A stretch of 64,000 nt of DNA, taken from assembly GCA_964520905.1 (NCBI GenBank), contig CAZFQL010000013.1:1-64000 (forward strand), written 5' to 3'. Position numbers and translations under genes: made by a program. Under the pieces are notes generated by a model. The model ran no database searches and was not told the DNA's origin. It was given only the letters and a program-made list of their open reading frames with translations. Origin of the DNA: JAGVIE01 sp964520905 (GTDB lineage: Bacteria > Bacteroidota > Ignavibacteria > UBA10030 > SZUA-254). Positions 10,001 to 18,889 of the stretch are shown one piece after another (position 1 is the stretch's first letter; each line of letters starts with the position of its first letter).

Positions 10001-10239
10001 CTTCCGATTCTACTATCATCAATCATTGTTTGTGTTTTTGGATCTACATTGATTCCTACCAGTATTCGTATCTTCTCAATATTCTCCAATGATTCACACA
10101 TTACATAAAATCCACTTGTGCGGAAATATCCGACAAGCACGTCGAAGAAGCGGACATCTTTGAGTGTTTGCTTGAACCTGTCTAAAAGCGTAGAGCCGGG
10201 TTCATTGGTAAAGAAAGTTAGGTCAGTATGGTTATTCAT
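7036..10239 (-). CDS. PLD-domain SNF2/DEAD-type helicase, restriction-associated
   Basis: This protein of about 1067 residues fuses a phospholipase-D-like domain (IHAKVYISRF then TGSSNFSESGL, roughly residues 140-175) to a superfamily-2 helicase. Helicase signs are VVGLGKTYVSAML (Walker A), VIVDEAHRFRNE (DEAH), LVSATPLNN (motif III) and ILAEGINLHRSN with QRVGRVNRVG (motifs V-VI). Only one HxK motif is evident, so the PLD unit may need to dimerise to cut DNA. The frame is open from a GTG at 10272, but the ATG at 10239 is preferred because it is preceded by AAGAGAA. It heads the minus-strand operon with Bro-N and methylase. The architecture recalls DISARM components (PLD, SNF2 helicase, methylase) without matching that operon. 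Confidence 0.85.
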   Translation of the reverse strand: MNNHTDLTFFTNEPGSTLLDRFKQTLKDVRFFDVLVGYFRTSGFYVMCESLENIEKIRILVGINVDPKTQTMIDDSRIGSGLDFESHKRTKEIFSESLGKEMDHSPDTHEVELGAKKFIDFLQSGKMEIKAYPSGDIHAKVYISRFKEGDRDFGRAITGSSNFSESGLVEKREFNVELKNSADVKFALEKFEELWKDAVDITKEYIETINKRTWLNDQITPYQLFLKFLYEYLKEDINIDDDMETYFPEGFMELQYQKQAVVSAKKILDAYHGVFIADVVGLGKTYVSAMLAQQLQGKILVICPPGLKTYWEDTFFDFGVRGYKVESLGKLEDIIAEGVEKFDYVIVDEAHRFRNEITMGYEKLHQICFGKKVILVSATPLNNKFEDIFSQLKLFQFPKKSTIPGISNLEKFFSILRARINQYDKNDPEYLQAVRDGSKDIREKLFKYIMVRRTRTEISNYFGDDMKQQGLFFPEITDPSRIIYKFDKQIETVFDETIEMLKKVSYSRYTPLLNLKKALPEFELQSQRNLGGFMKTILIKRLESSFHAFKKTLRRFVESYEQFIKMYEKGTVYISKKVNVYDLLDNDNEEQLFELVQQEKVQKHEVSEFTDEFIEKLKNDLIILQKIESLWLDVNKDPKLKEFLDELTTNKILKDKKLIVFTESKETGDYLYENLKKRFPKEVLFYSSAGAVYERLDGEPEADRLVIKQNFDPGSKNQKNDIRILITTDILAEGINLHRSNIVVNYDLPWNPTKVLQRVGRVNRVGTKHKTIHIFNFFPTDQSKGKGELDLEENIKAKIQAFHDTLGEDARYLTEEEQYTSHGLFGDYLYKKLTDKKTFEGEQEDERSELEYLKLLRDLRDQNPPLFEKIKNLPKKARSSKLMETPKADALATYFRTGKLKKFFIANGLESKEITFFEAVDLFKCDEKTERLKIPKEYYSLLSKNKSAFELATSEETHEKQSRHGKSNETYIVKRMKASEFKNFKGFTDDDDDFIKSLLRAFDSGIVPRNISKRIKGLIEKEQNPIKVLWILRNNIPTNLLDSSITHQPVQSSQAREVILSLYLKGG

Positions 10240-10289
10240 CTTATTCTCTTTTATCCTGATTTGAGAAATCACCCTTAATTTCGTCGTTC

Positions 10290-10318
10290 AATTTACAAAT
10301 CTCTATAAAAGCAATCAA
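10290..10318 (-). promoter_or_regulatory. Sigma70-type promoter for the helicase/methylase operon
   Basis: On the minus strand TTGATT and TAAATT are separated by exactly 17 bases, about 50 bp before the helicase start codon. The spacing is ideal and both hexamers are close to consensus. No experimental support is available. Confidence 0.4.
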
Positions 10319-10396
10319 GTTCTCAAAAGGTAATAATCATATCACTTTCTGATGGCAAATGCTTGGAGAGAGTTCCGGCTAACAAATGTGTCCCTA

Positions 10397-10508
10397 TTAA
10401 ATAGAACATCCAAACCAATCGTTCTCAATATGCCAATTTCTGTCTAAGATCTTCAAATTGTACTTACTGGCAACACGTATTAAATCTTCTTCATTTTCTT
10501 GCTTCTCT
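10397..10508 (-). pseudogene. Unidentified gene fragment
   Basis: An open stretch of about 36 codons on the minus strand reads KQENEEDLIRVASKYNLKI then LDRNWHIENDWFGCSI and stops at TAA (10399-10397). It has protein-like composition but lacks a start codon, and a stop lies directly upstream. It occupies part of the gap between the helicase promoter and the heptose operon. I do not recognise the family. It may be the C-terminus of a lost accessory gene, or chance. Confidence 0.25.
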
Positions 10509-10567
10509 CACTGCATCTGGCTATATTTCTATCAAACATAAGAGCATATAATACAAGGAGCTTGCGG

Positions 10568-11584
10568 TTGGTTACTATTTCTGAAAAACGATTGAATGAA
10601 CTTCTTACCGGAATGAAAGGCAAACGGATTGCCGTAGTCGGCGACCTGATGCTCGACCGGTATATTTGGGGAAGCGTCAGCCGAATTTCTCCCGAAGCGC
10701 CTGTGCCTGTAGTAGATATGGAACAGGAGCAGGCACGGCTCGGCGGAGCTGCAAACGTTGCCAAGAATATTAAATCCTTGGGCGGCGAACCGGTACTCAT
10801 CGGTGTCATAGGCGATGATAATAGCGGCAAACAACTCTTCGAAATTGTACGCGAAAGTAATTTTCCTGTAGAAGGAATCATCGTCGATAATTCGCGACCT
10901 ACAACTGTGAAGACACGCGTCATCGCGCACAACCAGCATGTAGTCCGCATCGACCGCGAGCAGAAAACCGATATTTCAAATACAATTCAGGAAAAGTTGC
11001 TCGATGTATTGCGAAAAAACATCGATACAATAGACGGCATCATCATTGAGGATTATAACAAAGGCGTCGTTGTTAAAAATCTGATTGCACAGCTCGTCTC
11101 TATTTCCAACAAGCATAATAAAATCATCGCTGTCGATCCGAAGTTTAATAATTTCTTCGAGTATAAAAACGTCACTGTCATCAAACCGAACCGCAAAGAA
11201 GCCGAAGAAGTTTTAGGTACACGTATCAAAACCGACGAGGATATTATAAATGCAGGAAAATCTCTCCTTCAGAAACTCGGAGCGAAGAATATACTCTTAA
11301 CTCTCGGCGACCACGGTATGTCGCTCTTCGAATCAGACGGAAATATATCTTCCATGCCCACCAAAGCTTTAAATGTTTCCGATGTATCCGGCGCAGGCGA
11401 TACAGTCATTTCAACTCTCACGATGGCACTCTCCAGCGGCGCAACGATTAAAGAAGCCGCCACATTTGCAAACTTCGCCGGAGGAATTGTTTGCGGCTAC
11501 ATCGGTATTGTGCCTATCGATCCTGAAGAATTAAAGCGCTCGATCCTTCGCGATAACGATCGCCAACATCCGGAAAGAAAATAA
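10568..11584 (+). CDS. rfaE1: D-glycero-beta-D-manno-heptose-7-phosphate kinase
   Basis: This is a PfkB-family sugar kinase of 338 residues, the length of the kinase half of HldE. It phosphorylates heptose-7-phosphate at C1 for ADP-heptose and LPS core synthesis. The N-terminal signature (VVGDLMLDRYIWG, then ARLGGAANVAKNI) and the C-terminal nucleotide/catalytic motif (DVSGAGDTV, near residue 275) are intact. The frame is open from 10499, but TTG at 10568 is chosen: it has a perfect AAGGAG seven bases upstream, whereas the upstream codons encode a non-conserved extension. It begins a tight + strand operon with the matching adenylyltransferase, TamB and RNase R. Confidence 0.9.
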   Translation: MVTISEKRLNELLTGMKGKRIAVVGDLMLDRYIWGSVSRISPEAPVPVVDMEQEQARLGGAANVAKNIKSLGGEPVLIGVIGDDNSGKQLFEIVRESNFPVEGIIVDNSRPTTVKTRVIAHNQHVVRIDREQKTDISNTIQEKLLDVLRKNIDTIDGIIIEDYNKGVVVKNLIAQLVSISNKHNKIIAVDPKFNNFFEYKNVTVIKPNRKEAEEVLGTRIKTDEDIINAGKSLLQKLGAKNILLTLGDHGMSLFESDGNISSMPTKALNVSDVSGAGDTVISTLTMALSSGATIKEAATFANFAGGIVCGYIGIVPIDPEELKRSILRDNDRQHPERK

Positions 11585-11588
11585 TCTC

Positions 11589-12071
11589 ATGGGTAAAGTT
11601 CTAAGCATACCGGAACTAAAATCTTTTCGGGAAGCTCTGCGAGAGCAGAAGAAGAAAGTCGTGTTCACCAACGGCGTCTTCGATATCATTCACCGCGGAC
11701 ATATTGAATACCTCTCCAAAGCAAAAAATCTCGGTGATGTTTTGATCGTTGGAATCAACTCCGATGCTTCGGTCCGCCGGATTAAAGGAGATAAACGACC
11801 CATCGTCAGCGAAAGCGACCGTGCGTTCGTAGTCGTGAACCTCCTCCCTGTTGACTTTGTTTGTTTGTTCGATGAGGATACTCCCCTTAATCTTATTTCT
11901 GCTATCGTGCCTGATATTCTTGTCAAAGGCGCAGATTGGAAAGTAGATGATATTGTTGGAAAAGAGGTTGTCGAAAAAGCGGGAGGTAAAGTCATCACGA
12001 TCGATTTCATTCCAGACCGCTCGACAACGTCAATTATAGATAGAGTTCTTGAACGATTCGGTTCCCGGTGA
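11589..12071 (+). CDS. rfaE2: D-glycero-beta-D-manno-heptose 1-phosphate adenylyltransferase
   Basis: This 160-residue nucleotidyltransferase carries the cytidylyltransferase-like signature FTNGVFDIIHRGHIEYL near residues 25-41 (HxGH is present as HRGH) and a late DRSTTSIIDRV motif of the ISSTxxI type. It transfers AMP to heptose-1-phosphate, giving the ADP-activated sugar for LPS inner core. Length and motifs match the stand-alone RfaE2/HldE C-terminal domain. The gene follows the kinase after four bases, so the two halves of HldE are split but co-transcribed, as in many Bacteroidota and Chlorobi. No odd features were seen. Confidence 0.92.
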   Translation: MGKVLSIPELKSFREALREQKKKVVFTNGVFDIIHRGHIEYLSKAKNLGDVLIVGINSDASVRRIKGDKRPIVSESDRAFVVVNLLPVDFVCLFDEDTPLNLISAIVPDILVKGADWKVDDIVGKEVVEKAGGKVITIDFIPDRSTTSIIDRVLERFGSR

Positions 12072-12081
12072 GATTATCTGA

Positions 12082-15000
12082 ATGAAACAATTAAAGCGGA
12101 TATTGAAAATTGTCGGTATCTCAGCAGGAGTTTTTATTTCCCTCGTCATTCTCCTCGCGCTTTTCACACAAACACAATTCTTCAAAGATCGACTGCGGGT
12201 TATAATTGCATCATCCATTTCCACGAACATCAACGGCACACTGCACCTTGGAACTATTGAAGGGAATTTTCTTTCCGGTTTTAGTATCGATTCACTGGCA
12301 ATATTCGACGACAAGGGAATCTTGATCACGACAGGAAAGATAACTTGCCAATACGATATTGTTCCGGTTTTTGAGAAAAGATTGAAGATGAAGTATCTCA
12401 TTATCGAGCAGCCGAAGATCCGGTTCGTCCGCTCGATGGACGGAAAATGGAACCTCTCGAATATCATAAAGCCAAGCGCTGATACTACTGCCGGCAAGCT
12501 CGATTGGGTATTACAATTTGACGATGTCGAACTGAAGAACGCAAGTATCGTTCTAATAGATTCCGCATCGCTCCTTGCTCCCGATCATTGGAATATGCCG
12601 TCATCGTATTTCGAGTACCATGACTTCTCCGTTAACGACCTGAATATAAAACTAAGCGCGACTATTAGAGAAAAAAACATCCGTACACGGATAAATCATC
12701 TGAGCTGTTATTCGCCGCAATCACAATTCGAGTTGACACATTTCAAGGGAGATATTTCTCTTTCAGATAAAGAGATTAGTGTCAAAAACACGATCATTCA
12801 AACAGGAAAATCATATTTGGAAATCGATGCGTCGATCAGCAAGATCAATATATTTGAGGGAATCCAACTGGAAGACCTTGAACACGATTCGACACGACTG
12901 CAATTCCGAGCGAAGAATATCGACCTATCTGAATTGAAAAGCTTCATCCCTCAAATTAATTTTCTCAACGGCTCTGCCTTCGTCAATTTGACAGCTAACG
13001 GAGAATTCGGCAATCTAACTATCAATCACCTCAATTTAAAAACGTTACGAAACACTTTGAACGTGTCGGGCAATATAAGCAATCTTCACAAGCCCGACCA
13101 GTTATATCTCGATGTGATCATAGGCGACAGTAAAATTGTACCAGCCGATGTGCCGAAGCTATTACCGGGATTACATCTGCCTCCGTTCAAAGAAGATGAA
13201 GCGTTAGAATTCACAACAACATTCATTGGAAAACCGGTAAACTTCCGGACTCGAACGACACTCCACGGGGTAAAGAGCGGAGCCGAAATAACAGGTATGT
13301 TGAATCTCGAGTCTTCACCACCCTCATACGATTTTTCATTTGTTACCTCAAGGCTAAATCTATCCAATTATTTTGATCTTGGTGGAATTAGAACTCTGCT
13401 CTCTACAAACGGGACAATTACAGGCAGCGGGTTTTCATTCGACGATCTTTCAACAAAGCTGGATATGAGTATCGATTCATCGGATATCCAGAATATACAT
13501 TTGAACAATTCCAAAATCACGGCAAATGCCTCACAGCATGTCATTGATGCGCTTGTTTCCCTAAATTCCGATAGAATGAAAACCTTGTTCAACGGACAGG
13601 CAGAAGTATCTGAAGCGTCTCTCGAAGCGATGAGTGGAAACATTGAATTCACATCCCTTGACTTATCTACTATTTTAGATGATTCACTATACAAAAGCGA
13701 TCTTAATATACAGGGAACATTCTCGGGATCGGGGCAATCACTTAGTAATCTCGATGCCGAATTAGACCTATCATTATTTCCCTCCTCCTTCAGAGGTCAT
13801 ACATTGAATTCAGGCAACATCTTGCTGTCACTCGACCAGCGAGATAGTAACGCAAAAAGTCTCACTATACAATCTCCTATTTCTGATGTGACAATCGGAG
13901 GAATATTTGATTTATCTTCTACTATAAAAACCTTAATTCATCAGACCGACAATTTAATCCGCGTTACGGAACAACATGCAACGCCTGAATCGAGCTTATC
14001 AGCCAGGATATCTCCCGTAAGAATTCAGCGTAAAAAGGATCTGCCCCAACAGAAAATAGATCTGAATTATAAATTGAAAATAAAGGACCTCGACCCGGTT
14101 GCTTCAGTATTTGATGGGACACCGTTCAACGCTCAGGCAGAAATTACGGGACAACTTAAAGGCACGGAAAATAAACTTTCTTTTTCGTGCGACGGTACTA
14201 TCGATGAATTTTTTATCGGAACAAGCAAAGGAGGGGCGCTGTTTAAGAGCGGCTCGCTTTCCCTCAGACTCGATTCTTTGTCGGATACCGAAACACTCGA
14301 GCATCTAATTGGAAACGTTAAACTCTCGATTGACTCCGGATTGCTAAACACGCGGACATTGCATTCTATCGCACTCGAATTAGATTACAAGAAGATGAAT
14401 AGTAAGGTTAGGGGGCACTACCTGTTAGATTCATTATATAACATAAGCGCGACAGGCAATATTTCCGTTCAGCCGCATACTTACGCATTCGATTTCGACA
14501 GTTTGAATGTCACATGTGCAGATCGTACATGGTTGAACGATCAGGATATCCAGCTCCGCCTCAATACTGAAGGACTCCGGCTTATGCGGGGATTACTTCG
14601 CAGATCGGATGAATCCGTATCTCTCACGGGAGCGATTTATTCCGGAGGGATATTTGATCTGAGCGCGGCTGTCAGGAATTTCGATCTTGGAAGTTTGGGA
14701 ATTTTCTTACGGAATCCACAGCTAACCAGCCGCCAACAGGGATTGTCAGGGAAAGCGAATTTCGATTTACATTTAAAAGGAACCCCGGCGGATCCGTCGA
14801 TTTCATTTCGCTCCGGCATAAATAATCTTTATTTCCGGCAAACACGTATTGGGCAAGTAACAACTTCGATAGATTATAACAAACAAAAAGCTTTAATTAA
14901 TCTGATTGCAAAACAAAACAACACCGATACCATTCCAAGTTTTGCGGTCAACGGCACGCTCTCTGTAAATCTTGCCTTCTCGAATGTATCCAAACGGTTT

Positions 15001-16638
15001 CCGGATAATGAACAGCGCCTTGAAATTAAATCTGATCGTTTCAACTTGAATATTCTCGACCCCCTTCTGCCGGATTTCAACAATCTTTCCGGTATACTTA
15101 AATGCGACGTCGTCATAGGAGGAACACCGCGCGTTCCGGCATATCGGGGAACTATCAGCTTGAGCGATACAAGATTTCTTTTTGTTCCGAACAACATCAA
15201 TTATATCGTCAATGCCGAGTTGGAACCGAAAGGAGAACAGATTTTATTAAAATCTTTTTTAATTAAAAATATTTCTGAAAAGAAATTGAATGGTGAAGCA
15301 AATTTTACTGGCTCACTCTCCACCCGGAATTTCAAAATCAGTTCCTTCGATGTAACCGCAAGGGGTCAACTTTTACTAATGACAGATGCTACACGGAATG
15401 CAAACCCAAATATGTATGGACTTCTGCTGACGGAGACAAGCCCGGAGGGGCTTAAGCTTCAAGGTACTCTTGAACGTCCATACATCTCCGGAACACTTTA
15501 CATAAACGAAGCGAATCTCACATTCCCTCCGACTAAGAAATCGGAAACCGCAAATTCCGATCTGACGCTTCGCTATGTAGTTATCGACGACACGACAAAG
15601 CAAGAAAAGGCAGGTCAAAAAATTTCAAAATTTTATTCTGAAATCGATTCAGCGGAAGCATCAGCGGAGAAGAACGGAAAGATACGAGAGTATTCACTTC
15701 TCGATCGCCTCCGGTACAATTTGAGTATTGAAACACGCGGACTAACGGCACTCACGATGGTTTTTACACCAACAACTGGAGAAGAATTATATGCTGAATT
15801 GGATGGTAAAGTAAACGCTGTCAACGATCAGGGAACACCGAACATATACGGAGTGATCGAAATTTCACCTCGTTCGTATTACAATTTTTTCAAGCGGTTC
15901 GACGCTACAGGCAAATTGAAATTTGTCGGTAATTGGAATAACCCTGAACTCGATATTCATGCAACATACGAAGGTTATCGGCAAATAACACAGACGACTA
16001 CTACTGAGAACGCGCCAATCGAACAGACAAATCTCTCTGCCGCACAATTGTCTACCGAACAAAAAGTTATCGTCGAATTAAAAATAGGCGGAACCCGTTT
16101 CGAGCCAAAGCTCACTATGTCGATGAAAGTACAATCCAGAACTGATGAAAACCCAGTAGATTGGGCTTCGGAGGCAAAAGGCGGCGATGTGCAATCCGAC
16201 GCTATCTCATTTATCATCACCGGAAAATTCAGAGACCAGTTGACATCGAAGGAACAACAGGATTTTACCAATCTTGGTTCGGCAACCGGTACATCTGTTG
16301 CATCGAGCTTGCTGTCCAGCATTTTTTCGGATGTCTTAAAACGCGAGTTCCCTTCCATCCGTAGAGTGGAACTAAGCTACCAGGGCGGAAATATCCAAGC
16401 CGGTACCAGCTTGAATGTAAGCGCAACGGCTTTCAAAGGTTACCTCCGTGTCGGCGGAAGAATTTTTAACGATTTAGGAAATACTAACGTTAGTTACCAG
16501 TTAAGTCTTGGTGAATTCCTGAACTACATAAAAATAAGAAATCTCTATCTTGAAATTCTACGCAAAGTCGAAGGAGATAATCCCGATGACAAGAAACTCA
16601 CAAACGAAGCACGAATATTTTATAAATTTTCTTTCTAA
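12082..16638 (+). CDS. tamB: TamB-like translocation and assembly module protein
   Basis: This 1518-residue protein has one N-terminal membrane helix (ILKIVGISAGVFISLVILLA, about residues 7-26). A very long, beta-rich periplasmic body follows, ending in the DUF490/TamB C-terminal domain (about residues 1150-1518, with ELDGKVNAVND and the closing RVGGRIFNDLGNTNVSYQL). Such AsmA-like proteins bridge the inner and outer membranes and are linked to outer-membrane protein assembly or lipid transport. It lies 11 bases after the heptose adenylyltransferase and three before RNase R. No TamA/Omp85 partner gene is in this window. Calling it TamB rather than another AsmA-like bridge protein rests on the C-terminal domain. 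Confidence 0.85.
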   Translation: MKQLKRILKIVGISAGVFISLVILLALFTQTQFFKDRLRVIIASSISTNINGTLHLGTIEGNFLSGFSIDSLAIFDDKGILITTGKITCQYDIVPVFEKRLKMKYLIIEQPKIRFVRSMDGKWNLSNIIKPSADTTAGKLDWVLQFDDVELKNASIVLIDSASLLAPDHWNMPSSYFEYHDFSVNDLNIKLSATIREKNIRTRINHLSCYSPQSQFELTHFKGDISLSDKEISVKNTIIQTGKSYLEIDASISKINIFEGIQLEDLEHDSTRLQFRAKNIDLSELKSFIPQINFLNGSAFVNLTANGEFGNLTINHLNLKTLRNTLNVSGNISNLHKPDQLYLDVIIGDSKIVPADVPKLLPGLHLPPFKEDEALEFTTTFIGKPVNFRTRTTLHGVKSGAEITGMLNLESSPPSYDFSFVTSRLNLSNYFDLGGIRTLLSTNGTITGSGFSFDDLSTKLDMSIDSSDIQNIHLNNSKITANASQHVIDALVSLNSDRMKTLFNGQAEVSEASLEAMSGNIEFTSLDLSTILDDSLYKSDLNIQGTFSGSGQSLSNLDAELDLSLFPSSFRGHTLNSGNILLSLDQRDSNAKSLTIQSPISDVTIGGIFDLSSTIKTLIHQTDNLIRVTEQHATPESSLSARISPVRIQRKKDLPQQKIDLNYKLKIKDLDPVASVFDGTPFNAQAEITGQLKGTENKLSFSCDGTIDEFFIGTSKGGALFKSGSLSLRLDSLSDTETLEHLIGNVKLSIDSGLLNTRTLHSIALELDYKKMNSKVRGHYLLDSLYNISATGNISVQPHTYAFDFDSLNVTCADRTWLNDQDIQLRLNTEGLRLMRGLLRRSDESVSLTGAIYSGGIFDLSAAVRNFDLGSLGIFLRNPQLTSRQQGLSGKANFDLHLKGTPADPSISFRSGINNLYFRQTRIGQVTTSIDYNKQKALINLIAKQNNTDTIPSFAVNGTLSVNLAFSNVSKRFPDNEQRLEIKSDRFNLNILDPLLPDFNNLSGILKCDVVIGGTPRVPAYRGTISLSDTRFLFVPNNINYIVNAELEPKGEQILLKSFLIKNISEKKLNGEANFTGSLSTRNFKISSFDVTARGQLLLMTDATRNANPNMYGLLLTETSPEGLKLQGTLERPYISGTLYINEANLTFPPTKKSETANSDLTLRYVVIDDTTKQEKAGQKISKFYSEIDSAEASAEKNGKIREYSLLDRLRYNLSIETRGLTALTMVFTPTTGEELYAELDGKVNAVNDQGTPNIYGVIEISPRSYYNFFKRFDATGKLKFVGNWNNPELDIHATYEGYRQITQTTTTENAPIEQTNLSAAQLSTEQKVIVELKIGGTRFEPKLTMSMKVQSRTDENPVDWASEAKGGDVQSDAISFIITGKFRDQLTSKEQQDFTNLGSATGTSVASSLLSSIFSDVLKREFPSIRRVELSYQGGNIQAGTSLNVSATAFKGYLRVGGRIFNDLGNTNVSYQLSLGEFLNYIKIRNLYLEILRKVEGDNPDDKKLTNEARIFYKFSF

Positions 16639-16641
16639 AAA

Positions 16642-18801
16642 ATGAATACTTTATCATTCGAACAGGTAAAAGAAAAAATTTTACGCTTTCTGGCAAAAAA
16701 TCCCTCCGAACAATTCAAACCGAAAGTTCTTGCTCGTCGATTAGCAATAAAAGAACAAGACGAGTATCGGTTTTTTCTGAAAGCCCTGAATGAACTATCG
16801 CAGGCAGATTCAATATCCCGCGGAAAACGGAAACAATATGGACACACAACTCCACCGGCTTCGCATCATCTTTTTGGAACGTATAAAGCGATTAAAACCG
16901 GCGGAGGTATCGTCAGGTTACATCCACCCAACGAGGGGAACGTCGGAATATCGTCACAATTCACCCATACCGCACTCGATGGCGATACTGTCAGCGTTGT
17001 CCTCTTCGCACAATCAAGCGCGAATAAAGACGAGAAGCCCGTCACCACACAGGAGACTGAGGGCGAGATCGTCGAAATCATCGAGCGAAACCAGAGACCG
17101 ATCGTCGGAGTGTTTGATAAAAATAAAAATTTCTTTTTTGTAATTCCTGATGGGCGCAGAATTGGCAGGGATATTTATATACCGAGAGGGAAAACGAAAG
17201 GCGCTCGTCCCGGACAAAAAGTAGTCGCCCAGTTGGATGTTTGGGAATCAAAAAATCTAAACCCCGAAGGGCATATTATCGAGATTCTCGGTTCCTCGGG
17301 TGAAGTGCGCGCAGAGATGACTGCAGTTGCCCGCGAATTTCGGCTGCCTCTTCAATTTCCCAAAGAAGTTTTATCGGAAGCAGATAAAATTCCCGATTCG
17401 ATTCCTAAGGAAGAAATTAAAAATAGGTTGGATCTTCGCAAATTGATCTGCTTCACGATCGATCCTGAAGATGCAAAAGATTTTGACGATGCTGTTTCGC
17501 TGGAACAACTACCCGATGGAAATTTCAAACTCGGTGTGCATATCGCCGATGTCAGCCACTACGTTCGTGAAGGTACAGCGCTGGATGAGGAATCTTATAA
17601 GCGCGGTACGAGCGTTTATCTTGCGGATGAGGTTATACCTATGCTTCCGGAAAAACTCTCCAACGGTATTTGCAGCCTGCGACCGAAGGAAGATCGTCTC
17701 ACCTACTCTACAATCATGACTGTAAGTCCGAAAGGCGTTGTAAAGGATTATCATATTGAGAAAAGCATCATCCACAGCAAACGCCGGTTTACTTATGAAG
17801 AGGTTCAGAAAATTATCGAGACGAATCGAGGAGATTATTCCGAAATAATAAAACAAATGTACTCTCTGAGCCATGCATTGCTTAAAAAAAGAATGAAGGA
17901 AGGAAGCGTCGATTTCGAATCTTCCGAAACGAAATTCCGTTTCGATAAAGAAGGAAAGCCCACCGAAATTGTTAAAAAGGTTAGATCGGAGGCTAACCGA
18001 CTCGTTGAGGAATTCATGCTACTTGCAAACCAGTGCGTAGCAAAGCACATCGGATATCAAAAAAAAGAAGACAACATCCGTCCGTTTATTTACCGCGTCC
18101 ATGATGTACCACCTCCCGAAAAGCTTCAGGGACTGGTATCGTTCGTTGAACATCTCGGTTATTCATTAAATTTCTCAGGAGGTGTGACTTCCCGCGCACT
18201 CCAGAAATTATTGAACGATATTAAAGGTAAGGAAGAAGAAAATGTTGTAAATGAGGTGGCAATCCGCTCGATGGCAAAAGCTGTTTACTCTCCAGATAAC
18301 TTGGGACATTTTGGACTTGGATTTACGTACTATACACACTTTACTTCTCCGATACGAAGGTATCCCGATTTGATCGTACATCGACTTCTTCTTGAATACG
18401 CAAACAAAATGCCGCACAAACGAAGAGAGCAATTACTAAAAACCTTGCCCGATATTTGCGGGCAATCTTCAGAAACTGAACGAATAGCAATGGAAGCTGA
18501 ACGCGCTTCGGTCAAAGTTATGCAGGTTGAATATATGAAACGCCATGTCGGCGATGAATTTCATGCAATCATTTCCGGCGTTACTAATTTCGGAATCTTT
18601 GTCGAGATAACGGATATCTTGGTCGAAGGTTTGATTCGGGTTAGAGATATGGAAGATGATTATTACGTTTTCGATGAAAAACACTACGCGCTTACAGGCC
18701 GCCGCACAAAAAAACGATACCGGCTCGGCGATAAAGTGAACATTAAAGTGGTTCGGGTCGATCCCGAAGAGCGTCAGATTGATTTTATGCTCGTAGAATG
18801 A
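16642..18801 (+). CDS. rnr: Ribonuclease R
   Basis: This 719-residue 3'-5' exoribonuclease of the RNB family has an N-terminal winged-helix/cold-shock region. The RNB catalytic core starts at FTIDPEDAKDFDDAVSL near residue 272, with the conserved aspartates. LGLGFTYYTHFTSPIRRYPD follows near residue 555, and an S1 RNA-binding domain near 640-715 (FHAIISGVTNFGIFVEI). Unlike the E. coli enzyme it lacks a long basic C-terminal tail. It degrades structured RNA in the cytoplasm. It is the last gene of the heptose-TamB operon, three bases after tamB. Confidence 0.95.
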   Translation: MNTLSFEQVKEKILRFLAKNPSEQFKPKVLARRLAIKEQDEYRFFLKALNELSQADSISRGKRKQYGHTTPPASHHLFGTYKAIKTGGGIVRLHPPNEGNVGISSQFTHTALDGDTVSVVLFAQSSANKDEKPVTTQETEGEIVEIIERNQRPIVGVFDKNKNFFFVIPDGRRIGRDIYIPRGKTKGARPGQKVVAQLDVWESKNLNPEGHIIEILGSSGEVRAEMTAVAREFRLPLQFPKEVLSEADKIPDSIPKEEIKNRLDLRKLICFTIDPEDAKDFDDAVSLEQLPDGNFKLGVHIADVSHYVREGTALDEESYKRGTSVYLADEVIPMLPEKLSNGICSLRPKEDRLTYSTIMTVSPKGVVKDYHIEKSIIHSKRRFTYEEVQKIIETNRGDYSEIIKQMYSLSHALLKKRMKEGSVDFESSETKFRFDKEGKPTEIVKKVRSEANRLVEEFMLLANQCVAKHIGYQKKEDNIRPFIYRVHDVPPPEKLQGLVSFVEHLGYSLNFSGGVTSRALQKLLNDIKGKEEENVVNEVAIRSMAKAVYSPDNLGHFGLGFTYYTHFTSPIRRYPDLIVHRLLLEYANKMPHKRREQLLKTLPDICGQSSETERIAMEAERASVKVMQVEYMKRHVGDEFHAIISGVTNFGIFVEITDILVEGLIRVRDMEDDYYVFDEKHYALTGRRTKKRYRLGDKVNIKVVRVDPEERQIDFMLVE

Positions 18802-18889
18802 GTTGTCTGAATGAATTCTTTCGCTTCTTTCTAATTTTTCTTATATTGTCAACCATCGCTATTTTAAATAAACAAAACAAGGATCGATC

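Noticed and set aside
1750..10239. A complete DISARM or BREX system
   Set aside because: The PLD-helicase and methylase resemble some components, but DrmA/DrmB, PglZ, BrxC and related genes are absent.
10480..10950. Minus-strand ORF of 156 codons over the heptose kinase
   Set aside because: Opposite to a clearly conserved kinase gene; no recognisable protein features.
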